NCBI GenBank assembly: GCA_009809945.1
Contig: WTPW01000764.1
Location: 64,921-128,920, forward strand
Direction: 5' to 3'
DNA: 64,000 nt
DNA from: Gigaspora margarita
Lineage: Eukaryota > Glomeromycota > Glomeromycetes > Diversisporales > Gigasporaceae
Shown: piece after piece, positions 34,427 through 47,494 of the stretch
How the letters are laid out: each line of letters begins with the position of its first letter
How positions within the stretch are numbered: the stretch's first letter is position 1
Position numbers and translations under genes: made by a program
Notes under the pieces: generated by a model
What the model was told of the DNA's origin: nothing
What the model saw: only the letters and a program-made list of their open reading frames with translations
Database searches by the model: none

Positions 34427-35458
34427 TTATGTTGGGGTTAAGAGTGTTTGTTGAGGAGGGTGGTTGTTGAAAAAGTTATTAGCTGTGGTTGAGAATTCCT
34501 CCCAATTTTCTTTACTCACTTTCGCATAGTGATAGATTTTTCTTTTCCGTTTTTTGTTGCGGGGGTTATGGTGTGGGTATAGTTCAGTATGCCAAGTGGT
34601 GGATAAGATTTTATGATCACTATCCATGATGAATGCAGGATTGGTTAGGGTCGGAGGGTCAAGGTCCAAGAGGATATCTGCGGTACACCAGATGTCATCT
34701 ATCTGACTATTGGTTGTGGGACCTGTCCATGTGGGTGTAGGTATGTTATGGAAGTCCATGAGGCTTGTGGCATTAGTGGTATTCAAGTTGGTGAACAGAG
34801 GAAATTTTTTGTCTCGTGTTTGGTTTGCGTTGAAGTCACCCATTATTATTGCATTCCAGTTTTTATTTTGTGCTTCAAGTAGCTATCTGAAAATTTTCTC
34901 TTGGGTGTCTTTGTTAAGTCTGGGGTGATTGGATGGAAGGTAGGTTGAGATTATTCTAATTCTATTTTTTCGTGGGAAGAAAAAGTCTATACTAATTGCA
35001 GTGCTAGGCCAGATTTGGATATTGTGTATGTATGGCTATAGTAGGTGGCATACCATAATTGCTGTGCCTAAGCTGGCTTCACGTTGTGCAGGGTTAGCCG
35101 GTATATGATGAGAAATATAAAAAAAATAAAGTGGGTTAGTTAACGTTAGTATGCTAGATTCTTTAAGTTTTGTTTCTGTTAAACTGATGATGTGCATATT
35201 GTTTTCTGCGCAGTGTTCTATCCAGCTATATGCTTTGTCGATAGAGGAGAGTCCTCGTATATTATGAGTTGTAATGTTGATTCCTGTCAGGAGATTGAAT
35301 TCGTGATTGATATATGGATAGTTCATTTCAATATCTGAGTGTAAATTGGTATCGTTGTCAGGTTCCTGAGATGGTGTATCTCTTGTTTTTAAAGGTTGTT
35401 CACTCATGGTCCATCGGGTGGTCAGGTTGTACCCTGGTATCTGAACTTTTTGGAGCAT
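34427..35458 (-). pseudogene. LINE endonuclease domain (AP/EEP type), interrupted
   Basis: The first piece (35458-35036) has THNIRGLSS and, further on, SLTETKL, matching the Asn- and Glu-containing motifs of the family. The second (34843-34427) has MGDFNANQTRD, SQIDDIW and DSDHKILS, the Asp-Asn, Asp and Asp-His motifs. In LINEs this domain nicks the target DNA to prime reverse transcription. Stops fall between the pieces (near 35034 and 34884), so the enzyme cannot be made in one piece although the visible catalytic residues remain. It lies directly upstream of the reverse transcriptase, as expected. Confidence 0.85.
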
Positions 35459-37897
35459 AGTTGTCCAGTATATCCCACTCGGGCACCAGCAGGTCTGGCA
35501 CAGTAACGAAGTGTGTGGGTAGTGTGTTAAATGAGAAGTAGTTGTGGAAAAGTGATTCTGTAGGTTGTATTTGTTCGTATGTTTTGATAGGCATTTGTAA
35601 TTCGTTCAGCTCTGGGATCTGTTTAATTGCGTTATTGGCTGCTTGCAAGTCAGTTGGTAATGGAGGTTTGTCACTTTGTGTCAGAATTTTTTCTGGAATT
35701 TCGATCCAAGATGGTGGTATTCTATGGAAGAAGTAGTGTACCCTGAGGGATCAGGCTGTTTTTACTAGGATTTTTGGTGAACGAATAGGTGTAGTGATGT
35801 GAACAGCAGTAACCTGGGAGGGGTCTTCGGGTAGTAATAGTTTGTTGATAGGATTTACAGTCATGTAATCTGTCGGCAGAGGAATGGTAAACCTGTATAA
35901 AGATTGAATTTTGGCTATGAATGCCTTGGCCATTGGGACTTCATTAATTGAGAATGTGTATGTTTCTTTGGTGCGTAGTGACTGCGGATCTGCTAGTAGT
36001 TTTGTTTTTTGTATGAAGTAGTTCTTAGGAATACGTTTGAAGGAGTAGTGTTCACGAAGTATTGTAATGAGATTTTTGAAGTCTTCTTCATCTTTGGGTG
36101 CACAGGGAAATAGGTGACAGGTCGTGGAGTTGAGGTCTTGCGAAGTAACCAGTAGATGTTCTTTCTCTTTAGGCAGTTGGAAATATGAGTCTGGAATTCT
36201 GTCGAATATATAAAATTGCTTTAATTGCATTCTGTATTTTGAGAGGCATGCTAGTGATTTATGATCAGTAATCGGGAATAATCCTTTAAACGAGGTGTTT
36301 AATTCTGCAGGGTTGTCTGGGATATCTTCTAGAGCATGTGCAAAGTAAGATTCTGGTAGACGTTCAAAGTTGAAAACTTTTCTAAGTGCGATCACTACCG
36401 ATCCAGTATTAGTGCAATTTTGTATAGGAATGGGGTAAGGGAGTGCTTCGTGTATTGTATGATCTATCAGCATTGGGGATTGTGGGAGAGGTTCTAGCAG
36501 TTTAGCATGTATACTTAGTAAGCGTGAGCGTGCCGTTTCAAACGAGATTGCCAGTTTGATTTGTGCGAAGTTCAAGCAGTAGTATATAAGTCTAGTGCAG
36601 TCATGCGGTCTCATTAAGAGGAAATCTGCATTGGTAATGAAGTCAATGGCTATTTTTGTTCTCAGTTTACTGTGGAGTTGTTCCCGGTTATTCTTGTTGA
36701 TGAAGATTTTGTCATGTAATCTCTTATATTTCTTGAGTGCCATTTGGTATAGAGTATTTATTTGGTTTGGTGCACAGGCTGGGTATCCTTTGTTCTGGAG
36801 AACGAGCGGAAGAAAGCTGTATCTAAGTATTTCAACTTCGAGTTAATAGCAGGTGGGATATTTTGTGTAGTTGGGTGTGTCGTCAGTTTATGTTTTAGGA
36901 ATTTTTCAAGTTCTTCTGCGATGTCAAAGGCTGCTATGATCTTTTCATATGTCCACAAGGTTGAGTCAAAATGGTGTGATCGTTGTTGTGCTCTTACTTT
37001 TAGCGTACCAGTACACCAGTCAGGTTGTGTTTCAACTCTACGACGCGTATGTATTTTGCTATATAATTGGCGAGGTTTGTTTGATTTCCAGTTGGTAGGT
37101 GTGGCAGTGTGTGATAACTTTGTTGATGAGGGGGCTGATTCTACTGTTTTGTTGGATTCTACTTCCATTTTGTCCTCATCGATGTTCATTGAATCTATGC
37201 ATTGGCTTGCCGGTTCGGTCGGGAGTGCCCAAGGATTGGGGTCAGAGAGTTGCCAAGGGGTTTGTGTCGAGTGGTATTGCAGGTCGGGAGGGTTTCCCAC
37301 GGGTGTAGGAAAGGTCTCTGATCCATCTTCCATATGTGGTGGGGCAGGTACCTGAGCGATCTGCATTTTCTCTATTGTTGTTGTAGTATTGTTGTCCGGG
37401 GGGATCATCGAGGGATTTATCTGGGTTAAGTTGCCATTTTCAGTCATGGTAGTCAGATCGGGTGCTTGAACGGTTTGTTTTTCTCCCACGGTTGTTTTGA
37501 CACAATCGGCAAGTGATGTCATTGGTGGATTTGACGGGAGTAAGCCCAAATCACCATTTTTTGCAGAAAATTCTGTAGTAATTTCCGATGCGGATGAAAG
37601 AACTAAGGGAGCTGAGTCATTGGGTGTTCTAGAGGTTCTGGTACGTTTTGAGGGAGGTGCTGATGCATCATCGATAGGCATTGTGTTTCCTTGTATTACT
37701 TCGTCAGTGGAAGTAGTATGTACATCCTGCATCATGTCGCTTGCTGAGTTCTGGTTGTGCGACATTGTCGCTAGGAAGTCGAGAAAAATTCCTGGTGTGG
37801 AAAGTTCAATAGGTCTTTTCCTTTTAGTTATCTTGGCAGTTACTAACGGTAAATGGTAGAGTATTGTTCTATTCAGCCCAAAGGGCCCAGTAATCAA
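35400..37897 (-). pseudogene. LINE ORF1-like protein, frameshifted
   Basis: Three consecutive open pieces: 37897-36758 (379 residues), 36743-35751 (330 residues, frame open upstream to about 36800) and 35648-35400 (82 residues). The first piece has a Ser/Thr/Pro-rich, probably disordered N-terminal half with a basic patch (PPSKRTRTSRTP). A Met about 45 residues in (near 37765, MSHNQN) is a likelier start than the first one. The second piece is richer in helix-forming and aromatic residues. The pieces run on in register of meaning but in different frames, suggesting at least one single-base shift near 36760-36800 and a stop near 35750. I do not recognise a domain. The RNA-binding role of LINE ORF1 proteins is inferred from position only. 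Confidence 0.7.
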
Positions 37898-37900
37898 TGG

Positions 37901-39324
37901 TTATTTACAATAAAACTCTTGCATACGATGTTTATTTTCAATTTTTGTATTTTGATGATCAGTTCCGGAAAGAGTTTTCGTAAACTTTTTCAATTTTTTT
38001 TTTTTTTATTTATATATCAGTATTTATTTTTTTTTTACATTAATTTTTTTTTTTTTAGAGCACCATTTTTTTTCATAGTGCTTTGTCATTATTACTGGTA
38101 GTTTGCTGGAATACATTGTGGTATGTACTTTTAGCTCTTACTTTTTTTTACTTATTTATTCTTTGCAACTAATACATTTTTTTTTGTGGGTTGCTTTATT
38201 GAAATTGAAATTGGTACTGAGTTTGGAACTAATTGGATGTGTTAGATTATGTATTTGTAGTTTTTTTTATTATACAATTTAACTAAATAATTTTTTTTTA
38301 TTCTTTGAGTTAATTAGATTTGTCGTTAAGATGATGTCATTCTTGAAGTAGTGAATTCATTCTTTTTGGTGTTATTATTAGCATTGTTGAGTTTTGTTGC
38401 TACTTAGGGCCTTTTCGTTAATCAAGCAATCTTTTAGGGAATATAAACCTGTTTCTTTTTTTTCAACTAGCTAACACTTATTTTTTCTTTGGCTAGAGCT
38501 TTTATTTGCAGGTTGATATTGCTGGAGCCATGATTTCATCGTGAATATTTTGTTGCTTTTCGTTATTTTGTTGTTGCAGATTTTTTTTTTTTTTGGTGTT
38601 GGAACTGTTTTGTTATGATATTTCGATTCTTTTAGTATTAGAGCCACTATTTTGTTATAGTACTTTGTTCCTTTTGGTGTTGGGGCTGTTTTGTTATGCT
38701 TTAGTATTAGAGCTGTTACTTCATCATGGGTTAGACAAAACACCCTCTAGATTCCTACTATTGCTAAAAAACCAATTCATAGGAAATCAAAAATTATTAA
38801 TTACTTTGTTAAAAATATATATGAATATTCAAATGTATTCTTTCATAATATAAAATTTAGCTAGCATTTTTTATTTGCTTTTTATTTATTTGTTTTTTTT
38901 TATTTTATTATTATTATATATTTAATAAAATAATTATTAATTATTATACATTATTAAAATATATATAAATATTCAAATGTATTCTTTTAATTTTTGAAAA
39001 TTTAGCTACTGGTAGCATTTAATATTTTGATAAGTCGCTTTTGTTTTTTTTACTCATATGATGTGCTATATTAAAATCTGTGGAGATCTGTAAAAATTTT
39101 AAAAAATCTGTACTATAAAAACTTTTCCGATGTAGTCTCTTTAAGGGTATTTAAATGTGCAATATTGTGATTTATTTTAAATATTGCAATGTAATATTGT
39201 ATAATGTTTTACATATATATTTTGTAATATTCCGTAATAGAAAATTATGAAATATTTCATGGTGATTCATAAATTTTGCACAAGTTTTCAGCCTATAATA
39301 ACTTATATAAGATTATGTTTATTC
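37901..39324. other. T-rich spacer with a small minisatellite, no gene recognised
   Basis: Long T runs at 37990-38070 and around 38160-38300. At 38560-38725 a degenerate repeat of GGTGTTGG(A/G)(A/G)CTGTTTTGTTATG-like words occurs three to four times. The rest is AT-rich without coding signal. Confidence 0.5.
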
Positions 39325-39970
39325 AATTCACTAATGTGTCTAAAACCAAAATCAATGACAATAATTATAATAGTCGCCAAAGTCAAAAATATAATTGTAT
39401 ACAAAGAAGCACTGAAGAAACCCATCTAGAAAAAAAGAAAAAAGTGGTAGTTAAATGTGTTCACGAAACCAAAATCAACTACAATAATTATAATAGTCAC
39501 CAGAGTTGAAAATGTAATTGTATATGAAGAAACAATAAAGAAGACCCACCTAGAAAAAGAAAGAGAAGGGTAGTAGTTAAATGCATCCATAAAAACAAAA
39601 TCAACTACAATAATTATAATAGGCACCAAAGTTGAAAATGTAATTGCATATGAAAAAGCAATGAAGGAAACCTATCTAGAAAGAGAAAAGTTGTATTCAT
39701 GAAATTAAAATCAACTACAATATTTATAATAGTCACCAAAGTCAAAAATGTAATTGCATATGAAGAACGATGAAGAAAACCTATCTAGAAAGAGAAAAGT
39801 CATGTTTGCAAAACCAAAATCAACTACAATATTTATAATAGTTACCAAAGTCAAAAACGTAATTGCATACGAAGAAGTAATAAAGAAGACCCACCTAGAA
39901 GAAAAGATCATGTTCACAAAACCAAAATCAACTACAATATTTATAATAGTTACCAAAGTCGAAAATGTAA
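39325..39970 (+). repeat. Minisatellite array B, about six units
   Basis: Same unit and orientation as array A, with ACCAAAATCAACTACAAT near 39340, 39468, 39592, 39700, 39815 and 39920. Units vary in length through loss of the purine-rich tail. The LINE and its flanks lie between the two arrays. Confidence 0.9.
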
Positions 39971-40491
39971 TTTTAAAAAAAACAATACAAAGAGAAAAAA
40001 AGAAAAAGGTTGCATAATTTTAAGAAATTATACTGAAATATAAATAAATAGTCAAAAAAAAGTACATATGTTTAATAAAAAAAAAATGATTATCTTTTAT
40101 CAATGACAATCATATTATGCTTGCTCAGTGTGATTATATAATACTAGGTATTCTGATAGGCAGATGTACAAAAATTATACTAAATTTTGATTGTACTGTA
40201 CCTACAGTTATATATTAGATCACTTTAAAATTTTCATCAATTAATAATTGACTATGTAAATTTAAAATATTTCTTAGTCCAATATTTGACTAATAGAAAC
40301 CCCAACTATTGGACAGGTTTTGGCAAGTTATCATCAAGATATTATGCATGATGATATCTTGCTAAATATCAATATATAATATAAGAATATGAGATAGCTG
40401 ATATTTTATCTGATATTTTTATATTTGACCTGTGTACCTTTTTATAAAAATATAGATATTTTTAATTTTAATAATAATAGATAAATCTTAT
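39971..40491. other. AT-rich spacer, no gene recognised
   Basis: Nothing supported beyond AT-rich sequence and short hairpins such as the repeated GATATTATGCATGATGATATC-like text near 40340. Confidence 0.4.
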
Positions 40492-40800
40492 TACTATAAA
40501 TTTTCAAAATAGTGGGTAGAGCACACTATTTTGACTATGTGCATGCTATTTCGAGTACGTCCAGGGCATTATTTTTAACAAGAGTTAATTTTTAATAAAA
40601 TAAAAAAAAATATAAATAAAAAAAATTAAATAAAAAAAAAATAAATAATTAAAAAAAAATATGGATTTGACAAGTAATTCTATATGGGTGTGCATTATTT
40701 TGGAATGTGCATTGGCATTATTTCGAATTCGCATATGCTATTTTTAGAGGGTGCAAATTTTGAATAATGCCTATGCCTACTATTTTGAGAATTTATGGTA
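40492..40800. mobile_element. MITE of the CTCAAAATAGTGGGCAT family, copy 1
   Basis: TACTATAAATTTTCAAAAT at the left is mirrored by ATTTTGAGAATTTATGGTA at the right. Inner words GCATTATTTCGAA and TTCAAAATTTGC-like text recur. An A-rich tract (about 40590-40665) sits inside. Related to 45643-45764 and, through AAAATAG/GGCATTATTT words, to the CpG-containing element at 8771. Confidence 0.75.
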
Positions 40801-41760
40801 TTCAATATATAGCTAGCTAGCTTGGCTAATTTTTATTAAATCAGCTTAGTTATTCAATAAATTTAGTTTGACTACTACATCTAGTAGGATATTAATTGTT
40901 TCAGAGTTAGTTGACTTAGCCAACTTAGCTAACTAAAATAATTGGATTTCAAAAATTGGTTTAGTTAACTAAAATCTGATTTAGACAGACTTAAAGGGCT
41001 TTCAAAAATTATGTAAATTTTTGATATTAATAAATTTCAAAATTTTACCCTACCTACCCATACCTAATACCCTAATAACCAATCAAGTTTTATATTTTTT
41101 AAAAAATATTCATATGCCCAATTCTGGAATTAATAATAACTTTTGATCTACTAGTCCATTTTGTATAATTTAACTACCAAAATGCTCATCTTGATAAGGT
41201 AATTCTAACAAGTCCAAAATTATTAAAATCTAATTACAGGGTTCCAAGATTGTTTACTTTTATATAATTTTTTTACTTTACAATCATGCACTGCTTTTAT
41301 TAAAAAATTTATATAAAGTAGATATACTTGGAAATCAGAATTTGATAAATGTTTGAAGCTGGATTAATTTGAACAAAGGTTCAGTAAGTAATCTGATCAA
41401 AGGTTCAGTAAGTTATAAAAAAATAATTTGAGAAAAATTAGTAAAGGTTTAGTAAGTAACTTTTGAGTAAAGGTTTAGTATGTAATTTGAGTGAATGTTC
41501 TATTATTTACTACCTTGTTATTATTAAATAAAGTAGCTACACAATGCAGTCATGCTAAAATCAGAAATGAATAATAATTTTGTAATATACTGTATATATC
41601 TTTTAATGTATTATAAAGCTTTTATTAAACAATTAATTTATATATAAGCTAATTTTACAGATAATTAATTTACTAAAAACTCACAATCTATTAGCAAGAT
41701 AAATTGTCTATAAAGCATTTTCTTTGTAAAATTATATAACAGTATATTTATAGTTGTGAA
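40801..41760. other. Spacer containing one copy of a conserved roughly 120-bp block
   Basis: 41133-41255 reads AACTTTTGATCTACTAGTCC, then ATTTAACTACCAAAAT, then AATTCTAACAAGTCC, then ATTACAGGGTTCCAAGAT. The same order occurs at 54684-54790 and, reversed, at 60180-60320 and 60365-60500. 40807-40985 resembles the sequence around 13790-14130. No gene was seen. Confidence 0.55.
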
Positions 41761-41767
41761 CCAAGAT

Positions 41768-41935
41768 AGAACCCTAAAATATACATAGATAGATCAGGTA
41801 TTAGTTTGCTTATTTTTGGGGATTTTATGCAGATTTTTTCTATTTTTGCTTATTTTTGAAGTTTTTTTTGCAGATTTTTCTATTTTTAGTAATATTATAA
41901 TTAACCTGACCTATCTATATATATTTCAGGGCCCT
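41768..41935. mobile_element. MITE of the AGGACCCCGAAATATACATAG family, copy 3
   Basis: The ends AGAACCCTAAAATATACATA and its near complement ATATATTTCAGGGCCCT carry the family interior with TTTGCTTATTTTTG words. The target duplication is ACCAAGAT (41760-41767) and ACTAAGAT (41936-41943), one change. It is more diverged than the copy at 17105. Confidence 0.88.
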
Positions 41936-41943
41936 ACTAAGAT

Positions 41944-44900
41944 AATTATAATAAAGTGAAAGTACTGTAGTAATGCTTATGAGCATTATTATATGACAAC
42001 ATATTAATCATATGTAGCAATTGAATTATTTAGAAAAAAGCAAATAAATTTTTGTATATATTGTTACCAAATAAAAGAGCATTATATTTAGAAATAGTAA
42101 AGTTATGACTAGTTATATCTAGTCATAACCATAACTCATATCAGTCAGAAGCTCCTAACTAACTAGTTAAAATCTGAACATATTATTTGTATATGATTCA
42201 GATTATATTTGTATATAATTTATCAAATTATTAATAATGAGCATATGAGTAAAAAAAACCCTAGCTAGTGTATCAGAAGATTCTCAATTGTGACTAAAAA
42301 GTGGGCTAAGCAGTGATACAAATGCCTTTTCAAACATGCATACAATGATTGAATACCACCAATCAAAAAAAACTTCAAGCAATACAATAATGACCAGCAT
42401 CATAAGTAGAATTGGTAGTACAGATAGGTGCACTATAGTGTGCATTAATAGTGCACTATCTGTACAACTGATCTAATTATAAGAAAAGTGAAATTAATCT
42501 TAAAGTTCAAGTATGACTTTCAGATAGATTAGTGGTAGCAAAAATAATCTTCTATCCCAAGATTTCCAAGCAAAATACATACAAAAACATCAATTGCATA
42601 ATCATTAAAGTTTTTATATAAATGATCTATAGAGCTCTAAATTGTTCAGAAATCATGAAACCAAGAATTGTTTCTGCTCTTATGATTTCCTATTAACTTC
42701 TATATCTAGTAATCATGAGATAATCTTTAATTTTCAAAAAGAAATTAGTACAAATACAGATAATCATTGTGTTGTAAAAATCACTAGATTACTATATACA
42801 ATTAGAATCAAGATTTTGTTTACATTTCTAGATTATTGCACCTTTTTGCATAATGTATACAAATCTAGAACATACAATAAAAATCAAGATTTGAATGTTC
42901 TATATTGCAACAAAATGGCAAGATCCTGTATAGGTAGAGTTTAGATACAAATGCTAGTTTTTGTTGGTAACAGGTACTGAATTTGTTTGCTATAATATGT
43001 TTCTATGCAAGAGTCTAGCAACTGAGCAGTTAGAAATTTTTCATAGCTAAATTATGAAAGCAATTACAATTATAATCAATTATTATACTCATATGTTATT
43101 TCATATGGCATTAGGTTGCTATATTAATATACTCAGTTGAGATTTATAGTTCATCACCAGATTTGATTGGATTACTATAGATATTCTGGCTTAGCTTATT
43201 TGATTAGCTAATATTCATAAATTATTAGAGTGTCCAATTAGATTTCAAATTTGGTATATGAATAAAAACTTCAAGAACAGTGAACCAGGATCCCAGACAT
43301 CTAGTACAGAGATTATACTTTATTTTTTTTAGCAAAAACTCCTGAAATTTGAGAAGCAAAAAACCAGTTTTGGTAATTATTTTGGCATCCAGTAGTCCAA
43401 TTTGAATAAACTTTTTTTTAAAATGAAATCCTCAATGAGATGGATCCAACAAAAAAAGTTAATTCAATTCTGATACTAGATCAAAAGTTATTTAAAAAAA
43501 TGTAGTTTTATTATTTTCAGCATATTGGGCCAAAATTGACAAAATCTAGTTATGACCAATATGAGAGATATCTGGGGTCCTAGTGAACCTAATAATTATT
43601 ATATCATATAATTGAGTTATTTGTTTACTAGCACTAACAATATTGGCCTAAACTACATTATCACCTAATCTAATAATAAGTCTAACTTAGCTGAATTATT
43701 AATCATGTTAAGTAGTGATTATAAAGATATTACTAGATTTACTGTCTTAAAACTACCCAAACTTGCTATTATAATGTATAGTTAAATTAGTTGATTTTGG
43801 AATTAACTATCTTAATTCCTACAATAATTTGCTATTACAAAACTTGTTAGCTATTGTGGTATTGGAATTAACAGTTGTGGTTTCTATCTAATTTATTGTA
43901 AAATTTTGTTGCAAAACTTACTGACTATTGCTTTATTGTAGTAATTTATTGTAAAAAAATATATTTTACTATTGTTGTGGCCAAGTAAGAGACATCCTGA
44001 TTTTTGCTTACCAATTTAAGCTCTGGGCTACAATTATTAAGAATTTAAAGATTTGTAAATTGTATTAAATATGGTGAAAGCAATTTATAAAAGAATATAT
44101 GAGCTTCTTGGTCCTATTTTGGTTACTCTTGTTAGTTGTGTTATTTTCATGAAAGATTAGGCAGGAATTTTTTTAGCAAGAATAATATTAGTTCAGGTTT
44201 TTATAAAAGATCATATAAAAATAATGCAATAATATCCATTTATTACCAGATTTAACCGGACCACTGCAGGCATATTCCTAATTAGCTTAGATTAGCTAAA
44301 TTTTGTAAATTATAATACTAACAAAGCATCCAATCAGACTCCAGATTTTGTATATGAATACAAAACTCTGGACTAAACTATACACAATTTTTATTGTATA
44401 TTTTGATCGTTTTTAAGCCATTTTTGTTTTTTTTTAAAAATCAATCAATATATGAATAGATAAAACTAGTAATATCAGAAATAAAAAACAAGGCATAACT
44501 TATACTTGAAATACTTAAAATAGTTCTTTGGAAGTGATAATTATGTACAAATCAAATAGTATATGCAAAAGTAAGTTTAATATAAAATGCAAATCAAACT
44601 ATTGCATTCTACAATAACATATGAAAATTTAACCAATCAAAAATTCATATTTGTTCATATTATTTCACTTCTCAGATAACTATACACTATATTGTATTCC
44701 GTTCCTAGTACAAATGATTGTACAAAAGTGATTTGATTACACATTGGCTATGCTTACACTGTCAATTTTTCATAACACCAATTATTAAATGCAAAAATAT
44801 TGGCACGTAAGTGGCTAAGCAACTAAAATTCACCACTATTTAGTCACAATAGTAACACTTTAAATGGCTAAGCAAATCTAAAATTATTTAAGTTTTCATA

Positions 44901-45642
44901 TTTAGAAATCATAGCCACTGTAGCAACCAACCAAATGCAACATTTTGTGAACACACACCTTTAAAAATTTTGGTAAACCATGTTCTCTATTTTTACTTAT
45001 AAAAACTCTGTTTCTGGTATAGTTTGTTGGTCTGTATAATAAAAAAATTTTTACTTAACTATGTATTTAATATACTATATATACTATTGATATTTATTAT
45101 TACTAGTACACTGATTGCAGATAATTATGGGGCCAAGCAAATCTTGAATTTTATTGGTTATAGCTACTAGACACTGCATAGACATGCATTCAAATGTGAT
45201 TAAAAAGGATGAGTTCTTGCTATGCTTTAGACAATAAATTTATGTTCTAATAATAATATAGGCTAATACTTGACAACTCCACTAGTATCTAGGTATAGTT
45301 GTTGCACTGATATTTGTTAGTCCTTAATTACTACCATATTATCCAAGTATTTTTTAAAAAACAACTCAAGGTTTCAAGCTATCTTACTTCAAAATCAATT
45401 TCTTCTAAAAACTTTCTTTTTGAGCTTCTTATATAGAAGAATAAAAAAGGAAAAGGATTAAATAGAGGCAAAACTAAACTACTTATATAATAAACCAAAT
45501 TAAAAAAAAATCCAAAATTACAACCAAATGAAAAAATAAAATCAAATGAAACCAAAGACAAAGCAATAAAAAGAAAAAGAAATAAAGGTGCTAATAAGTT
45601 AGCATATAATGATAAAAATTATAGAAAATCTATCAAAGTGTT
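41944..45642. other. Long AT-rich region without a convincing gene
   Basis: Open frames are short and AT-driven, for example about 100 codons at 42642-42944 without any recognisable family. A hairpin at 42418-42466 pairs GTACAGATAGGTGCACTA with TAGTGCACTATCTGTAC. Its GTGCACTATAGTG words also occur near 47310-47340 and 52768-52790. I found no RNA gene. Confidence 0.45.
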
Positions 45643-45764
45643 ATACTATAAAATCTCAAAATAGTGGGCATGGGCATTATTTCGAATCTTGGCCTAAATT
45701 AAGCTTAATTTAGGCTGAAAATTGTAATTTTACCCCTGTACATTATTTTGAGATTTTATAGTAT
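45643..45764. mobile_element. MITE of the CTCAAAATAGTGGGCAT family, copy 2
   Basis: ATACTATAAAATCTCAAAAT is mirrored by ATTTTGAGATTTTATAGTAT. At about 122 bp it is shorter than copy 1 and lacks the A-rich tract. It contains GGGCATTATTTCGAA. Confidence 0.8.
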
Positions 45765-46780
45765 GTACATAATAAAAATAATATGTCTATGACTAAATGT
45801 CCATGTAAAAATTTTCACATGTTCTTCAGATCTCCAACATATTATTTCTTGTTTATTCAAATAAACCCAAAAATACTCATAACTGCACCTGTTCCTACTT
45901 AGAAGTATTTCCAATTTGGAAAGAATAAATACTACAGAACTTTGAAATAGATAAGCTAGAATACCCACTTTTTGGTAAAAATTTTAGAACAACCAAAGGG
46001 TATAAAAAAACAAGCAGAGTTACAAAAGAAAAAGAGTTGGTAGAAGTTATGCTACACTAAATGAAACTAGGCTTCAGAAATAGTTTTATCTGCTACTTTT
46101 TACTTAATAGCACCAGAAAAAGGTTTTGTTTTTTGGTAAGTGATAAACTCTAAGCTTGTCAGAGATAGTCTATAAGCTTATCCCTAAATAACAAGTGCTA
46201 TTCCTATAGTGAGTAATAAACTCTAAGCTTGTTAGCAGGTAGTTTATGAACTTTACCAGGACCCTAAAATATACATAGATAGGTCAGGTCAGAGAATGCG
46301 TTGCTATCATAAACTAATTAAATGAAGTAAGATTTAAATTTGCATATTATTTTAAAAATTATTAAAAAGGTTAGATTTTTAAATTGTATATTTGTATATC
46401 AAAATTCTACATATAAAAGTTTAATTTGTGTATTTTTGACATAAATTTGGTCTAACAATAAGTTACTCTTTGTTTTGACCTAAGCTATTTTATTTTTTTA
46501 AGTACATGCTTGAGTGGTTTTTCAAAATAAGAATCAAAAAAAAAAGATAAATAAATAAATATAAATAAATAAAGTAATAAAACACAATTTTTTTTTAATT
46601 TAATTTTAATAATATCTAATTGGGACCCATTAAGAAAATCTCTACCTGGGTATTATTAGTCTACCCAGTCATCTATATAAATTATTATATATCTCAAGTA
46701 GTGATATAATAATATTTTTTATTCAGGTGCAATCCCTATCTATATGTTTTTTTTTAATTTTAATTTTTTTTTTATATAAT

Positions 46781-47050
46781 TTTAGATGATTACTATTTGT
46801 ACACCATGTGTATGTACACACATATATTGATATTTTAAAATCCTGATTATATAATAGGTTTTGAGGCTTCAACAAAAAATATTTCTTGCAAAATTTTAGT
46901 ATAAACTATAACCTCCTCTAACCCTAAAGCTACCCTCACCCTAACCTTAAGCTATACTAATTTTTTGTTTATAATTTATATATTAAGCAAATTCAATTGG
47001 TATGTGTGTGGTGTACATACACCTGGTGTAAATTAAGTAATTTTCATAAT
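46781..47050. mobile_element. Fold-back element with TACACCA(T/G)GTGTATGTACAC arms
   Basis: GATTACTATTTGTACACCAT with GTGTATGTACACACATAT is mirrored at about 46998-47050. It lies inside the MULE, so it arrived later or belongs to the MULE interior. It contains degenerate CCCTAA-like words (46918-46950). Confidence 0.65.
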
Positions 47051-47340
47051 TTTAATATCTTTTTTTTTTATATATAATTTTAATATTGATTTTTTTTTAA
47101 TTTTTTAGTTTTTTTTTATTTTTTCAATTTTATTTTAATTATTTTGTTTTTTTTCACTTTTATTTTTTATATTTTTTTTTTTTTATTTTTTGATTTTTTT
47201 TTTATTTTTTTTTTTTTTTTTTTTTTTTTGAATTATTTTTTTTTTAAATTTTTTTTAATTATTTATTTTTTTAATTTTTTTTTTTTAATTTTTTTTATAA
47301 AATTTAAAATTTGGTGCACTATGCACTATGGTGCACCTGT
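47051..47340. repeat. T-rich tract ending in a GTGCACTATGCACTATGGTGCAC word
   Basis: The poly-T-rich sequence is followed by palindromic GGTGCACTATGCAC text. An inverted counterpart lies at 52768-52850 (GCGCACTATAGTGCAGATGCACC, then T-rich sequence). Confidence 0.6.
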
Positions 47341-47494
47341 CACATGACTGATCTAATTTTTTTATTGCCAGTTCTACATACTGATTTAATTGACTCATTA
47401 GTTTAACAAATTTCATGTATAAATGTGTAATAATCATTTTCTATTATATATAAATGCGTACCAATCATGTTCTATACCAAATATATTAATGAAT

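Larger units (their letters stand above)
29640..37900 (-). mobile_element. LINE-type non-LTR retrotransposon, near full length, decayed
   Basis: On the minus strand, from high to low coordinates, the order is ORF1-like protein, AP-type endonuclease, reverse transcriptase, a diverged RNase H-like region and a C-terminal CCHC zinc finger. An untranslated tail then runs into a poly(A)-like tract at about 29632. This is the order of fungal LINEs that copy themselves by nicking DNA and reverse-transcribing at the nick. Its composition (C and A rich on the coding strand, long frames) stands apart from the neighbourhood. Stops, frameshifts and a roughly 590-bp insertion within the reverse transcriptase make it inactive. 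The 5' end is approximate and no target duplication was located. Confidence 0.9.

Noticed and set aside
29805..38101. Many plus-strand open frames across the LINE
   Set aside because: They are the opposite strand of the minus-strand LINE coding sequence, which has clear endonuclease and reverse transcriptase motifs.
42642..42944. A 100-codon open frame
   Set aside because: AT-driven composition, no recognisable domain, no splice partners and no conserved neighbour; not supported as a gene.
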